A DNA stretch of 64,000 nt from an uncultured Aliiroseovarius sp. (GCF_947497285.1 NZ_CANMFT010000001.1:310001-374000), one strand, 5' to 3'. Positions 44,538-57,994 are shown, counted from the stretch's first letter. Notes: a model not told the origin generated them from the sequence alone. Program-made: numbers and translations.

Positions 44538-45220
44538 CCTTTGCTCCGCTTGGCTAAGAACGAGGCGGTTAGCGCCTCGGGGTCATAATGGGTCGCCAGC
44601 CAGTCCCGGATGGGCATAGGGTCGGTTTCGATTTGGGTGGCGTAGGCTTCTAGAAGATGATCCAGAATACCTGCCTTTGACCAGCGTTGATGCGCATATT
44701 TCAACGAAAGTTGCGCACGTGCCGCGTCGATGCTGGCCCCTTTTTGGTCCAGCAGATACAGCGCAGCTGCAATGCCGGTGCGGTCGGCCCCCGATTTGCA
44801 GTGTATGAGCATCGGCTTTTCGACACTGTCCATCAGGTCGAGTAGATCAAGATAATCCTGCGCGCTGCCCAGCTCGCGGGCGAACAGTTCGTGATCGTAG
44901 AGGGTCATGCCATAGTCCGCACAGGCCTCTTTCTCGAACAAATAATACGAAAACTTGTCCGGCCCGCGCAGGTTGATCACGCTTTTGATGCCGATCTTGG
45001 CAAGGGCGGGAAAATGCACCGGGTCGGGTTGGTTCGACCGCCATGCCTCGTCCGACAGCTTGTAGCGATTGGGCAGGATTCGGCGCAGAAAGGCATGGTC
45101 CACGAGGTTGTTGTGACACCGCGCGGCCCGTCGCGCCTCGGGCGTCGAGATATCGGTGCCAAACGAGCTTTTCCAGCTGCGTTCCCACTGTTTGATCCGG
45201 GCATAGACCTTGGAAAACAT
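44534..45220 (-). CDS. tyrosine/dual-specificity protein phosphatase
   Basis: This 228-residue phosphatase has the C-x5-R motif HCKSGADRTG with Cys141 and Arg147, and a general-acid Asp probably in YDHELF. The ATG at 45220 is supported by GGAG about 6 bases upstream; longer starts would not fit. It is translationally coupled to the ABC exporter gene. Confidence 0.85.
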   Translation of the reverse strand: MFSKVYARIKQWERSWKSSFGTDISTPEARRAARCHNNLVDHAFLRRILPNRYKLSDEAWRSNQPDPVHFPALAKIGIKSVINLRGPDKFSYYLFEKEACADYGMTLYDHELFARELGSAQDYLDLLDLMDSVEKPMLIHCKSGADRTGIAAALYLLDQKGASIDAARAQLSLKYAHQRWSKAGILDHLLEAYATQIETDPMPIRDWLATHYDPEALTASFLAKRSKG

Positions 45221-45369
45221 TGTGTCTCCGGGTGGATGGCCCAACGGTTTCGCGGGCGGTTTCGAGGCGGTGTAGCCTGTCGGACAAGTCCAGACAAGCA
45301 CGGCCCGATCTTCGGTCAGTTGACGGGGCGGCGGGCGCGCACTACCGCTTGGAGGATTGATAACACGAG

Positions 45370-46578
45370 ATGACTCGCATGACTCTCTCCTTTGGACGCT
45401 CATATCTTGCCATACCGGGACCGTCTGTGATTCCCGACCGCGTGCTGCGCGCAATGCACCGACCCGGCCCGAACATCTATGAGGGCGCCTTGGTCGCGAT
45501 GATGCCGGACCTGACCCAAGGTCTGCGCGACGTGGCGCGAACCCGGCACAATGTGGCGATCTATATCGCAAACGGGCACGGCGCGTGGGAGGCCGCATTG
45601 TCGAACGTGCTTGCGCCGGGCGACCGGGTCTTATCGCTGTGCACCGGCCGGTTTGGCCATGGGTGGAGCGAAATGGCCGAGGCTTTGGGGGGCGACGTGC
45701 AGGTCGAAGACTTCGGCATGCGCGCACCTGTTGATCCGGGCCGGGTCGAGGCTGCTTTGCGCGCCGATCCAGCCGGCAACATCCGCGCCATCCTGCTGAC
45801 CCATGTGGATACCTCGACCTCGATCCTGAACGATGTGGCGTCTGTGCGGGCGGCCATGGACGCCGCCGGCCACCCTGCGCTGTTGATGGTCGACTGCATC
45901 GCTTCGATGGGCTGTGACCGGTTTGAAATGGACGCATGGGGTGTCGATGTCGCCGTGACAGCCTCGCAAAAAGGGCTGATGGTGCCGCCGGGCGTGGCGT
46001 TTGTCTTTTTCAGCGACAAGGCCGCGCAGGTGCGGGCTGGAATGCCCCGCGTTTCGCGGTATTGGGATTGGACCGACCGCGCCAACCCCGAACTGTTCTA
46101 TCAGTTTTTTGGCGGCACGGCCCCCACCCATCACCTGTATGGTCTGCGCGAGGCACTGGACATGATCGCCGAGGAGGGCGGGATCGAAGCCGTCTGGGCC
46201 CGCCACGCTCATCTTGCCCGCGCGATCTGGGCCGCGTTTGAGGCGTGGTCCTGCGATGGCCCGCTGGAGATGAACGTAGCGGATCGCGCGCATCGGTCGA
46301 ACGCGGTCACGTCGCTGCGGATCGGCGCGCCACATGGGACGGCGCTCAGGCGCTGGACCGAGGATAAGACCGGCGTGACGCTTGGCATCGGGCTGGGAAT
46401 GCAAACCGAAGACGACCCCAACGCAGACGGGTTTTTCCGGCTGGGCCATATGGGGCATCTGAACGCGCAAATGGTGATGGGCGCGCTGTCGTCGATCCAG
46501 TCCGGGTTGATTGCCTTGGATATCCCGTACGGTCACGGTGCGCTTGATGCCGCCGCGCGCGTGATCGCCGAGGCTTAG
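45370..46578 (+). CDS. class V aminotransferase (serine-glyoxylate/alanine-glyoxylate type)
   Basis: This 402-residue PLP enzyme has the lysine in TASQKGLMVPPG (Lys201), preceded by DCIASMG (175-181). The fold and the length match serine-glyoxylate and alanine-glyoxylate aminotransferases; the donor is not decided by sequence. It converges with hisC-like 46575-47687 (overlap 4 bases). Confidence 0.85.
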   Translation: MTRMTLSFGRSYLAIPGPSVIPDRVLRAMHRPGPNIYEGALVAMMPDLTQGLRDVARTRHNVAIYIANGHGAWEAALSNVLAPGDRVLSLCTGRFGHGWSEMAEALGGDVQVEDFGMRAPVDPGRVEAALRADPAGNIRAILLTHVDTSTSILNDVASVRAAMDAAGHPALLMVDCIASMGCDRFEMDAWGVDVAVTASQKGLMVPPGVAFVFFSDKAAQVRAGMPRVSRYWDWTDRANPELFYQFFGGTAPTHHLYGLREALDMIAEEGGIEAVWARHAHLARAIWAAFEAWSCDGPLEMNVADRAHRSNAVTSLRIGAPHGTALRRWTEDKTGVTLGIGLGMQTEDDPNADGFFRLGHMGHLNAQMVMGALSSIQSGLIALDIPYGHGALDAAARVIAEA

Positions 46579-47687
46579 TCGCGTGCGTTTTCCAGCGCGA
46601 CCGGTAGGGCGGCCGCGAAAGCATCCAGATCTTCTGGGCGACCCGCTGACACACGGATGCAGCGGTTTTGCGGGGCGGCGAAGGGCATGCGCACGAAGAT
46701 GTCCTGTTCGGTCAGCGCGTCCAGCACGGCTTTGGCAAAGGCGCCGTCGCGACCGCAATCCACGGCCACGAAATTGGTGGCAGAGGGCAGGGTGGTCAAG
46801 CCGTTTTCGCGTGCGATCTGGTCTATCCGGGTTCTGGCGGCAGCCACATTGGCGATGGTTTGCGACAGGTGATCCTGATCGCGAAGCGCCGCCAGCGCCC
46901 CTGCTTGGCTGATCCGACACATGCCGAAATGATTGCGGATTTTGTGAAACGCGGTGATCAGGTCTTTTCCGCCAATCGCATACCCGACCCGCGCCCCTGC
47001 CATGCCGTAAGCCTTTGAAAAGGTGCGCATACGGATGACACGGGGGTCATCGGGGGCAAGACGCGGGGCCGTGCCGTCCGGGGCAAACTCGACATAGGCT
47101 TCGTCAAGGATCAACAGACAGCCCTGCGGCACACTGTCGATCATGCGCTGGATGGTATCAGCGTTGTGCCATGTGCCCATCGGGTTGTCGGGATTGGCGA
47201 GATAAACAAGCTTCGCGCCCGTTTCGGTCGCCTTGGCGATCAACGCGTCGGGGTCTTCATGGTCGTCCTTGTAAGGCACGGTCTCGATCCGCCCACCAAA
47301 GCCCGCAACGTGATAATTGAAGGTCGGGTATGCGCCTTGCGACGTCACAACCACATCGCCCGGACCCACCAGCAGCCGCGCAAGATAGCCCAGCAGCCCG
47401 TCAATGCCTTCACCGACCATGATGTTGTCAGCGTCGATCTGATGATGCACGGCCAGTGCGGTGCGCAACTCGAAGTTCTCCGGGTCGCCATACATCCACA
47501 CATCCCGCGCAGCATCTGCCATCGCGGCGATGGCGTGGGGCGAGGGGCCGAACGTGTTTTCATTGGCACCCAGACGTGCGGCGAAGGCACGGCCACGGGC
47601 GCGTTCCTGCGTTTCGGGGCCCACAAATGGGACGGTCGCGGGAAGGCTTTCGGCAAGCGGGGTCAGGCGGGCATAGGTCTTGGTCAT
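46575..47687 (-). CDS. hisC: histidinol-phosphate aminotransferase family
   Basis: This 370-residue class I/II PLP aminotransferase has NPDNPMGTW (165-173), ILDEAYVEF (193-201) and the PLP lysine in TFSKAYGMAGARVG (Lys225). It is of the HisC type, which makes histidinol phosphate, but aromatic or other amino acids are also possible for stand-alone copies. The gene lies convergent to the class V aminotransferase. Confidence 0.82.
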   Translation of the reverse strand: MTKTYARLTPLAESLPATVPFVGPETQERARGRAFAARLGANENTFGPSPHAIAAMADAARDVWMYGDPENFELRTALAVHHQIDADNIMVGEGIDGLLGYLARLLVGPGDVVVTSQGAYPTFNYHVAGFGGRIETVPYKDDHEDPDALIAKATETGAKLVYLANPDNPMGTWHNADTIQRMIDSVPQGCLLILDEAYVEFAPDGTAPRLAPDDPRVIRMRTFSKAYGMAGARVGYAIGGKDLITAFHKIRNHFGMCRISQAGALAALRDQDHLSQTIANVAAARTRIDQIARENGLTTLPSATNFVAVDCGRDGAFAKAVLDALTEQDIFVRMPFAAPQNRCIRVSAGRPEDLDAFAAALPVALENARD

Positions 47688-47783
47688 AGGGGTGTTAGAG
47701 CAGGGCAGATCGCAGGCGACAAGGTTGAAAATCGAGCGGCAACACCCAAATAAGACGAGTTCTTAACGAGTGGAGGGCGCGCT

Positions 47784-47960
47784 ATGCCCAAAATGAACCG
47801 CCGACTTTTTCTGGCCAGTGCGGCCGCGGCTGGGGCGACCCGTGGGTTGCCACAGATCGCCAGCAAGGCCGTTAGTTCTCCGCCGATGCGCCGCGTTCTG
47901 ACGCTTGTCTATGACAAGTCGCTTGGGATGATGCGCGCGGTGGAGCGGCTGGTGCCGTAA
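47784..47960 (+). CDS. short Tat-signal peptide protein
   Basis: This 58-residue protein has a twin-arginine-like start NRRLFLASAAAAGA and a conserved-looking tail ending in Val-Pro. TGGAGGG lies about 7 bases before the ATG. It may be a small secreted protein with an unknown function. It is followed by the valS terminator on the other strand. Confidence 0.55.
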   Translation: MPKMNRRLFLASAAAAGATRGLPQIASKAVSSPPMRRVLTLVYDKSLGMMRAVERLVP

Positions 47961-47965
47961 GGCAC

Positions 47966-47998
47966 AAACAAAACAGGCCGGACTGCTTGCCCGGCCTG
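47966..47998 (-). terminator. valS terminator
   Basis: CAGGCCGG (47974-47981) pairs with CCGGCCTG (47991-47998) and is followed on the minus strand by TTTTGTTTG. It ends the valS transcript. Confidence 0.8.
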
Positions 47999-48022
47999 AT
48001 GTTCAGTTTGCTGCCATTGGCC

Positions 48023-51166
<3,144 letters not shown>

Positions 51167-51236
51167 GGTTTTGTCCCAAGTCTTATGAGTTCAAGACCGT
51201 TTACCCAAGACGAACGGAAAGGGGAAGCCCGGTCCC

Positions 51237-51268
51237 AAAAGACAACGCCCGAGCGCTGGGCTCGGGCG
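51237..51268 (-). terminator. terminator after the autotransporter gene
   Basis: An 8-bp stem CGCCCGAG (51246-51253) / CTCGGGCG (51261-51268) is followed on the minus strand by GTTGTC and four T. The short T-run makes it a moderate terminator. Confidence 0.6.
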
Positions 51269-51291
51269 TAGCTTTTCAAAGGTGCGTTGGG

Positions 51292-53418
51292 TCAGAAGTT
51301 CATCTGATAACCGATCGACGCCATGGCGGTCGCCTCTTTCGAATATGGGGTCTGTGTCGCGCCGATCCCAATATCAAAAGCGCGCCCGTTGCCCAATTGG
51401 TGGGTATAGCGAACTTCGGCAAAGACGCGGCGATCACGTTCCGTTATCGGACCGGCGATGGAAAAGTTTGTCATGCCCGGAATATCGCTTGTGCCTGTTA
51501 CAGGCCCGGAGTTGCGCGACAAATCCCACTCTACCCCAGCCGAAAAGCTTAGCCATCCGGCGTCCGACACGGCTTTGCCGACATTCGCGCCCAATGTCGC
51601 GACTGTTGCTGTGATCTCGTAATCATCGTAGGTCACCGGGAAGGCGACGTTGCCGGTTTCGGTATATCCGTCGCGGGTGACAGATGACCGTGCAAGTCGG
51701 GCAAATGGTGTGACATGTGCGGTGCCATACCGCATGCCGTATCCCAGCTCGACCGAGGCCGCCTGAGCGCGCATCTCCGACGAACCGGCGCCGGTTTCGG
51801 TGTTGGCCAGCTGCGTGGATCGGGTGATGTCCACATCCGCGCGCGTTTGCGCTGCGGCGACTTTCCATGTCAGCCCCTCGCCACCCACTGCACCGTTGCG
51901 CAGAAACAGACCATAGCTTGTGAAATTCCCATCGATCCCGAAACTGCCAAGCGTGTTGTTGTCCGATCCAAGACCGATATAGCCGCCAAGGGTCAACGAA
52001 GGCGTCAGGGCGGTTGCAGCAGTCAAACCCCCGACGACGGCATCGTTGTCATCGTCGCTGCGACTGGCCCCAATGGAAACGCGCATCGCGATGGGCATCG
52101 GCCCGCCTTCGCCACGGCTGGACAGGGCTTCGCCCGCCAAACCGCCTGATGGTGCTGCGATTTCCTGTCCCAGCACGAATTGGGCAAGGTTGGCGATTGT
52201 TGCGGCTGCGCTGGCCTGATCGGCAGCGCCTTGCGCCACCTGTGCCAAAGTGTTGACGTGGTCCAGCATCGTGCCGCCCGGCGCCTTTCGGTTCTCGCGC
52301 CAGATAAACCCGCGAAGGTTCGTGCTCGCATCGAACTCGGACACGCCGACAACGATGCTGCCATCATCGCTGATTCCGGTGGCCCGCGAGTTGCCATCGT
52401 TGTTGGGGGTCAGGTCGCCCAGATACATCCCGGTTCCTGCGCCGTCCCATCGGATCGCGCGGAAGCGTTTGGGTGTTTGTGCAATGGTGAACCCGGCGAC
52501 GTAAGTGCCGTCTTGGCTGACAGCCAACGCGCGCGTTTCGCGCAGGTCGGCTTCGTTTGGTGCCAACAATTGCACCATGCCGGTTCCCTCTGACCAACGA
52601 AATGCCCGGTTGTCCACCGGTGCAGGAATGGCAGAGCGCCCAACGACCACCAGGCCATCGCCGCTAACGGCATGGGCTTCGCTGAACCCTTTCACGCCGC
52701 CGATGGTGCCCAAATCCTGCATGCCGCCGGTCGGTGTCCAGCGGAAGGCGTGGAAGCCATTGCGAGCCGAGGCTCCGCCAACGACCACATTCCCGCTATC
52801 GTCAACGCCGTTGGCCCGCGCAAGCCCGCTCAGGTCGCTTTTCAGGGTGCCGATATCGGTTACGGTGCCGGTCTTCCGGTCCCAGACAAACGCGCGTTGC
52901 GGCAGCGAGCCGTTCCCCATCGTGCCGATGATTTTCTTTCCATTGCCGCTGACACCGTTGGCAAAGCTGTTGCCGCCCAGCATCGGGGGTGCTGCCACCA
53001 TCCCAGAGCCCGCGGTCCAGTAAAAGGCTGTCGGTTGGCCGGCCCCGACCGTCAGCTCGCCAACAATCACCGATCCGTCATCGCTGACCCCGCGCGCTGC
53101 GCTGAAGGTGCCCGAGAAGCTGGGGTCAAGTGCGGCTAAAGCGCCGTTCTGGAATGTGAAGGCTTGCGGGATCCCGGTGGCAGATTGTGAAAACCCGACG
53201 ACCAGCTTGCCGTCGCCCGAGACCGCAAAGGCTTCGGAAAAAGCGAGCCCGGTTGCTGGCGGAAGGGTTGGGATCTGTTCAAACGTAGGCCCTGCTGCAT
53301 GGCTGCCCTGCACGCTTGCAGCCAAGGCCACGCTTGCAATAATGCTTTTTGCGATCCCTAGATTTACCGTAGTGGCACACCCGTGCCGCCCTCTTTTTCG
53401 TGTTATGCACAAGCTCAT
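51292..53418 (-). CDS. HAF-repeat autotransporter
   Basis: This 708-residue secreted protein has a signal peptide (about residues 15-42), a passenger part built of repeated HAF-type units (patterns AFRW, FVWD and VSGDG...VVVG, about residues 55-380) and a C-terminal autotransporter beta-barrel (about 440-708) ending in the usual aromatic residue (MNF). It is likely displayed on or released from the outer membrane. The passenger function is unknown. Confidence 0.85.
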   Translation of the reverse strand: MSLCITRKRGRHGCATTVNLGIAKSIIASVALAASVQGSHAAGPTFEQIPTLPPATGLAFSEAFAVSGDGKLVVGFSQSATGIPQAFTFQNGALAALDPSFSGTFSAARGVSDDGSVIVGELTVGAGQPTAFYWTAGSGMVAAPPMLGGNSFANGVSGNGKKIIGTMGNGSLPQRAFVWDRKTGTVTDIGTLKSDLSGLARANGVDDSGNVVVGGASARNGFHAFRWTPTGGMQDLGTIGGVKGFSEAHAVSGDGLVVVGRSAIPAPVDNRAFRWSEGTGMVQLLAPNEADLRETRALAVSQDGTYVAGFTIAQTPKRFRAIRWDGAGTGMYLGDLTPNNDGNSRATGISDDGSIVVGVSEFDASTNLRGFIWRENRKAPGGTMLDHVNTLAQVAQGAADQASAAATIANLAQFVLGQEIAAPSGGLAGEALSSRGEGGPMPIAMRVSIGASRSDDDNDAVVGGLTAATALTPSLTLGGYIGLGSDNNTLGSFGIDGNFTSYGLFLRNGAVGGEGLTWKVAAAQTRADVDITRSTQLANTETGAGSSEMRAQAASVELGYGMRYGTAHVTPFARLARSSVTRDGYTETGNVAFPVTYDDYEITATVATLGANVGKAVSDAGWLSFSAGVEWDLSRNSGPVTGTSDIPGMTNFSIAGPITERDRRVFAEVRYTHQLGNGRAFDIGIGATQTPYSKEATAMASIGYQMNF

Positions 53419-53667
53419 TTTGTTCCCCTTGCCCTCGGCCGCGATCTTGCACGCTTCAGACGCAAATCCACACCCGTTAACTTAGGTTAACTATGCCTTG
53501 AGAAAGGCGAAAAGCCAAGAATTAAAGGGCTTTGTTAGTTCGTGTGGCGTTGAGGTAAAGGCCGGGTTCCTGGCCTGACGGGCAAGGGCGCTCTGAATCT
53601 CGCATTTTCGCAACTCAAAAGTTGCTTAAAGCAACCAATCCCACCGCACACCTTCGCTTTCTATGCG
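53419..53667. other. intergenic region between the autotransporter and pgm genes
   Basis: About 250 bases with several short inverted repeats (for example GCAACT-CAAA-AGTTGC near 53608-53623). No T-tailed terminator or gene was convincing. It holds the autotransporter promoter. Confidence 0.4.
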
Positions 53668-55296
53668 TCAGCTGATCACATCCGGAGCACTGCGCCCTGT
53701 GAAATGCTCGACCCTTGCAAGCGACATCGTGGCCTTGATCACGTGCTCCAAGGCGGTCTGTGCGTCAGTGTCGTGGCGCTGGTCTGGCGCGGCATATTGT
53801 TCCAGATAGACCCGCAAGGTCGCCCCTTCTGTGCCGGTGCCGGAAAGTCGCAACATTGCGCGTGCGTTGGTCGTAAATGTCAGGATGATCCCCTGACCGA
53901 CGCTTTCTGACCCGTCGATCGGGTCGGTATAGGCAAAATTCTCGGCCGATTTAACGGACAGCCCCGCGGCGCTTTGACCGGGTAGATTGGGCAGCGCGGC
54001 AATCAGTCTATCCATCAAGGCTTGGGCTTTTTCGCTTTCGATCGCCTCGAAATCGTGACGCGAATAGTAGTCGCGACCATATTTAGCCCAATGCGCCCTC
54101 AGGATGTCTGCGACCGGTTCCTTGCGCGCGGCCAGAATGTTCAGCCACAACAGCACCGCCCACAGGCCATCTTTTTCACGCACGTGATCGGAACCAGTGC
54201 CTGCGCTTTCTTCGCCGCAGATGGTCACGCGCCCGGCATCCAGCAAGTTGCCGAAAAACTTCCAGCCGGTTGGCGTGCGGAAGATCTCGATCCCCAAAGC
54301 TTCGGCAACCCGGTCGGCTGCCGCCGAGGTTGGCATTGAGCGTGCAATGCCCTTGAGACCCTGCGCATAGCCCGGCGCAAGCTGTGCGTTGGCCGCCAGA
54401 ATGGCCAGGCTGTCGGAAGGGGTTACATAGGCAGCCCGCCCCACGATCATGTTGCGATCCCCATCGCCATCCGAGGCTGCACCAAAATCGGGCGCGTCGG
54501 AGCTATGCATCAGATCAAAAAGCGGTTTCGCCCAGACCGGGTTGGGATCGGGGTGCCCGCCGCCGAAGGTCTCGCTTGGTTCGGCGTTGACCACGCTGCC
54601 TTGTTTCGCGCCAAGCCGATGTTCTAAAATGGCCGTGGCATAGGGGCCGGTCACCGCATGCATTGCGTCAAAGCACAGTGTAAACCCGCCGGCGATCAGG
54701 TCGCGGATGGCGTCGAAGTCGAACAAGGTCTCCATCAGGTCCGCGTAGTCCGAAACCGGGTCCACCACCTCGACCTCCATATCGCCCAATGTGGTTTCGC
54801 CGATCCGATCCAAAGATGGGGCGGCCATATCCGCAATCTGGTAGCGGGTGATCTGTTTTGCACAGGCAACGATGGCGTCGGTAACGGCCTCGGGGGCGGG
54901 GCCTCCATTGGCAACGTTGTATTTCAGGCCAAAATCGCCCTTGGGTCCACCGGGGTTGTGGCTTGCCGACAGGATCAACCCGCCATCGGCTGCACGTTTG
55001 CGGATCAGGTGGCTGGCGGCTGGTGTCGACAGCAAGCCGTTCTGACCGATGATCACCCGCGCCACGCCATTCGCCGCCGCCATGCGCAAGATCGTCGACA
55101 TCGCGGTGCGATTGAAATACCGCCCGTCGCCGCCCATCACCAATGTCTTGCCTGCGGGGTCGATCGCGTCAAAGATCGCCTGCACGTAGGTCTCAAGGTA
55201 GCCGGGCTGCGAAAACACCTCGACTTTCTTGCGCAACCCGGAGGTGCCGGGGACCTGCCCGTCGATCGGTTTGGTCGTGCAGGTGGAAATTTGCAT
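53668..55296 (-). CDS. pgm: phosphoglucomutase (alpha-D-glucose phosphate-specific)
   Basis: This 542-residue enzyme interconverts glucose 1- and 6-phosphate. The active-site serine is Ser112 in LSASHNPGG, and the start TSGLRKKVEVF is typical. It stands alone, followed by the AsnC-type regulator gene 46 bases upstream on the same strand. Confidence 0.92.
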   Translation of the reverse strand: MQISTCTTKPIDGQVPGTSGLRKKVEVFSQPGYLETYVQAIFDAIDPAGKTLVMGGDGRYFNRTAMSTILRMAAANGVARVIIGQNGLLSTPAASHLIRKRAADGGLILSASHNPGGPKGDFGLKYNVANGGPAPEAVTDAIVACAKQITRYQIADMAAPSLDRIGETTLGDMEVEVVDPVSDYADLMETLFDFDAIRDLIAGGFTLCFDAMHAVTGPYATAILEHRLGAKQGSVVNAEPSETFGGGHPDPNPVWAKPLFDLMHSSDAPDFGAASDGDGDRNMIVGRAAYVTPSDSLAILAANAQLAPGYAQGLKGIARSMPTSAAADRVAEALGIEIFRTPTGWKFFGNLLDAGRVTICGEESAGTGSDHVREKDGLWAVLLWLNILAARKEPVADILRAHWAKYGRDYYSRHDFEAIESEKAQALMDRLIAALPNLPGQSAAGLSVKSAENFAYTDPIDGSESVGQGIILTFTTNARAMLRLSGTGTEGATLRVYLEQYAAPDQRHDTDAQTALEHVIKATMSLARVEHFTGRSAPDVIS

Positions 55297-55341
55297 TGGG
55301 GAACCTCGTCCAGAATTCAGTCGGCATAGAATGGCGACATG

Positions 55342-55773
55342 TTAACCTAGCCGATTGATCCGCGTCGAGAGATGGATAAGGCTTTCTGAGCTTTTGACCC
55401 CGTCGATTTCGCCAATAGCATCAAGACTTTGGTCGAGCACAGTGGTCGAGGCCGCTGCAATTTGCAGGATCATGTCAAATCTTCCCGAGGCCGTATGGGC
55501 CGTTTCGACCTGCGGCATCGTTTTGAGCCGCGCCAATACAACCGGGGTCGAGCGCGGTTCGATTGCGATCAAGACGGTAGCGCGGATCCGGTCGCCGCGC
55601 GCCGCGTCGCCCAGACGCAAGGCATATCCCGCGATGATCCCCTTTTCTTCCAACCGTTCAATCCGCGCCTGCACGGTGGAGCGCGCAAGACCAAGCCGCC
55701 GCGCGAGCGTGGCCACGGGAAGGCGCGCATTTGTTTCCAGCTGGGCGATCAACTCGCGGTCTTTTTCGTCCAT
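55342..55773 (-). CDS. Lrp/AsnC-family regulator
   Basis: This 143-residue protein has an N-terminal HTH (RLPVATLARRLGLARSTVQAR, residues 17-37, shown in part) and a C-terminal RAM ligand-binding domain. It is divergent from the decarboxylase gene at 55910, so it probably regulates that gene in response to an amino acid. Confidence 0.88.
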   Translation of the reverse strand: MDEKDRELIAQLETNARLPVATLARRLGLARSTVQARIERLEEKGIIAGYALRLGDAARGDRIRATVLIAIEPRSTPVVLARLKTMPQVETAHTASGRFDMILQIAAASTTVLDQSLDAIGEIDGVKSSESLIHLSTRINRLG

Positions 55774-55909
55774 TCGCCTAAATCCTTCGATGTTTCGTCG
55801 GAAAATACCTTACATTTGGTATGAAATGCCACTGGAAATCGACGGTCGCGGGCCAGATTCTTAACATGTGACCGCGAACAGACACTCTAAGACCAAAAAG
55901 CGAGCAAAC

Positions 55910-57049
55910 ATGAGCAGGCAACCCTCGATCTGGCTGACAGCCTTGTCCCATCTGAAAACCGAAACGCCATCCCGGCCCGTGCTGTATTTTGCGCCTGCGA
56001 CCCTGCAGGCGACGGCGCGCCGTTTCATCGACGGGTTTGACGGGCTGGTGACATATGCTGTCAAAGCGAATGATAGCCGTGTCGTTCTGGAAAATCTTGT
56101 TGCGGCCGGGATCAGCGCATTCGATGTCGCAAGCCCCGAGGAAATGCATGCGCTGCGCGCCGTGTCACCCGATGCAGTGATGCACTACAACAACCCCGTC
56201 CGGTCGCGGGCCGAAATTGCCGAGGCGGTCGCGCTGGGCGTCAAATCCTATTCCGTGGATGCGCCTCATGAATTTCGCAAGCTGCAAGCCCAGGTCGCCC
56301 CGAAAGGCATCGAGGTTGCGGTGCGTTTGCGGCTTCCCGTTGCGGGGGCGGCCTATCATTTCGGTGCGAAGTTCGGGGCTGATACGGAAGATGCGATCGC
56401 GCTTTTGAAAGAGGTCGCCCAAGCGGGCTATACCCCGTCGATGACTTTTCACCCCGGCACACAATGTGCCGAGCCCGCAGCGTGGTCCACTTATATTGTG
56501 ACCTGCGCTGACGTGGCGAAGAAAGCTGGTGTGCGGCTGGCCCGGTTGAATGTCGGTGGCGGATTTGCCGCCGACCGTGGCGTTGCACCGGATCTTGAAG
56601 CGATCTTCGATGCGATCCACAACACGGCGCAAAGCGCCTTTGGTGCCGACGTGCCGCGTTTGGTTTGTGAACCCGGTCGCGCGATGGTGGCCGAGGCCTT
56701 CACCCTTGCCACGCAGGTCAAATCGATCCGCGAAGACGGGGCCGTCTTTCTGAACGACGGGATATATGGCGCCTTGTCCGAGGCGCCTTCGATTGGGGTG
56801 CCGGACCGGATTGTTACCGTTACACCGAAGGGTAAAGCGCACCAGGGTATCGCCACGCCGCGTGTGGTGTTCGGTCCGACCTGCGACTCAATTGACCAGC
56901 TGCCTCATCCGTTGGCTTTGCCTGCTGATCTGGCGGAAGAGGACTATGTGCTGTTTGCCGGAATGGGCGCCTATAGCATGGCGACCGTGACCCGCTTCAA
57001 TGGCTACGGGGTGCTTGAACTGGTGACGGTGCAGCACGCCGGACTGTAA
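55910..57049 (+). CDS. ornithine/lysine/arginine decarboxylase-like (type III PLP) protein
   Basis: This 379-residue PLP enzyme of the alanine-racemase fold has the PLP lysine Lys52 in YAVKANDS, the glycine-rich phosphate-binding GGGFA, and CDSIDQ near the C-terminus with the catalytic Cys. The best fit is ornithine decarboxylase in polyamine synthesis; related diaminopimelate-type enzymes cannot be excluded. The ATG at 55910 is preferred to a GTG at 55868. Confidence 0.82.
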   Translation: MSRQPSIWLTALSHLKTETPSRPVLYFAPATLQATARRFIDGFDGLVTYAVKANDSRVVLENLVAAGISAFDVASPEEMHALRAVSPDAVMHYNNPVRSRAEIAEAVALGVKSYSVDAPHEFRKLQAQVAPKGIEVAVRLRLPVAGAAYHFGAKFGADTEDAIALLKEVAQAGYTPSMTFHPGTQCAEPAAWSTYIVTCADVAKKAGVRLARLNVGGGFAADRGVAPDLEAIFDAIHNTAQSAFGADVPRLVCEPGRAMVAEAFTLATQVKSIREDGAVFLNDGIYGALSEAPSIGVPDRIVTVTPKGKAHQGIATPRVVFGPTCDSIDQLPHPLALPADLAEEDYVLFAGMGAYSMATVTRFNGYGVLELVTVQHAGL

Positions 57050-57070
57050 TCCGCCGCGCCGCGACGCGCC

Positions 57071-57937
57071 TTATGCGACGTCTTGAAGCGTGACGCGTGG
57101 GGTGATCCCCAGCGCGCGCGCGACATCGCGTGTCAGTGCCGGCTTGTTCAGGGTGTAGAAGTGCAGGTCCTCTACGCCGCCATCAATCAGGTCCGAGCAC
57201 AACTCGCTGCACAGTGCTGTTGCCAGCAGGTCTTCGCGGTTGTCGCGGTTGGCTTTGTCGAACGCGTCATCAAGCCACGCCGGAACCGTCGCACCGCAGC
57301 GTTCCGCAAATTTGCGCACACCTTTCCAGTTCTCGATCGGCAGAATGCCCGGAATGATCGGCACGGTGATGCCGGCCCGTTCGCACTTGTCGCGAAACCG
57401 GAAAAACGTGTCTGCTTCGAAGAAGAATTGAGTGATTGCCGATCCAGCGCCTGCGTCGACCTTGCGTTTCAGCCATGCAACATTGTCGTCCATGCTGCCG
57501 CTTTCAGGGTGGGGGTCGGGATAGGCGCCGACACGAAGGTGGAAGTCCCCAGTATCTGCCAGTGCCTCGATCAGTTCGACCGATGAGGCAAAGCCGTCAG
57601 GGTGCGGCACAAAGCCAGCGCTTCCTTTGGGGGGATCGCCGCGCAGGGCCACGATTTCGCGCACGCCTTCGGCGGCATAGCCGTTGGCGATTTCCATTGT
57701 TTCTTCGCGCGAGGCGTCGACGCAGGTCAGATGCGCGGCGACATTCAGGCCATAATGCTTGTGGATCGTGCCCACTGCGTCATGGGTCAGCTCTCGGGTC
57801 GTGCCGCCCGCGCCGTAAGTGACGGACACAAAGCCGGGATCCAGCGGTGCCAATTCACGAACGGTTTCCCAAAGTCGGAATGAGGCGTCCAAGGATTGTG
57901 GCGGGAAGAATTCGAAAGAGATGTTTGGCGTGATCAT
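57071..57937 (-). CDS. metF: methylenetetrahydrofolate reductase
   Basis: This 288-residue flavoenzyme makes 5-methyl-THF for methionine synthesis. The start ISFEFFPPQS and later VTYGAGG are typical, and the fold length is normal. The ATG at 57937 is the family start. It is divergent from a LysR-type regulator gene, as in metF-metR pairs. Confidence 0.92.
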   Translation of the reverse strand: MITPNISFEFFPPQSLDASFRLWETVRELAPLDPGFVSVTYGAGGTTRELTHDAVGTIHKHYGLNVAAHLTCVDASREETMEIANGYAAEGVREIVALRGDPPKGSAGFVPHPDGFASSVELIEALADTGDFHLRVGAYPDPHPESGSMDDNVAWLKRKVDAGAGSAITQFFFEADTFFRFRDKCERAGITVPIIPGILPIENWKGVRKFAERCGATVPAWLDDAFDKANRDNREDLLATALCSELCSDLIDGGVEDLHFYTLNKPALTRDVARALGITPRVTLQDVA

Positions 57938-57994
57938 GGTGGCCTCGGATTGCGACTCGTTAATCGGATGGCCCCTTGTGCCTGTTTTTGGTTT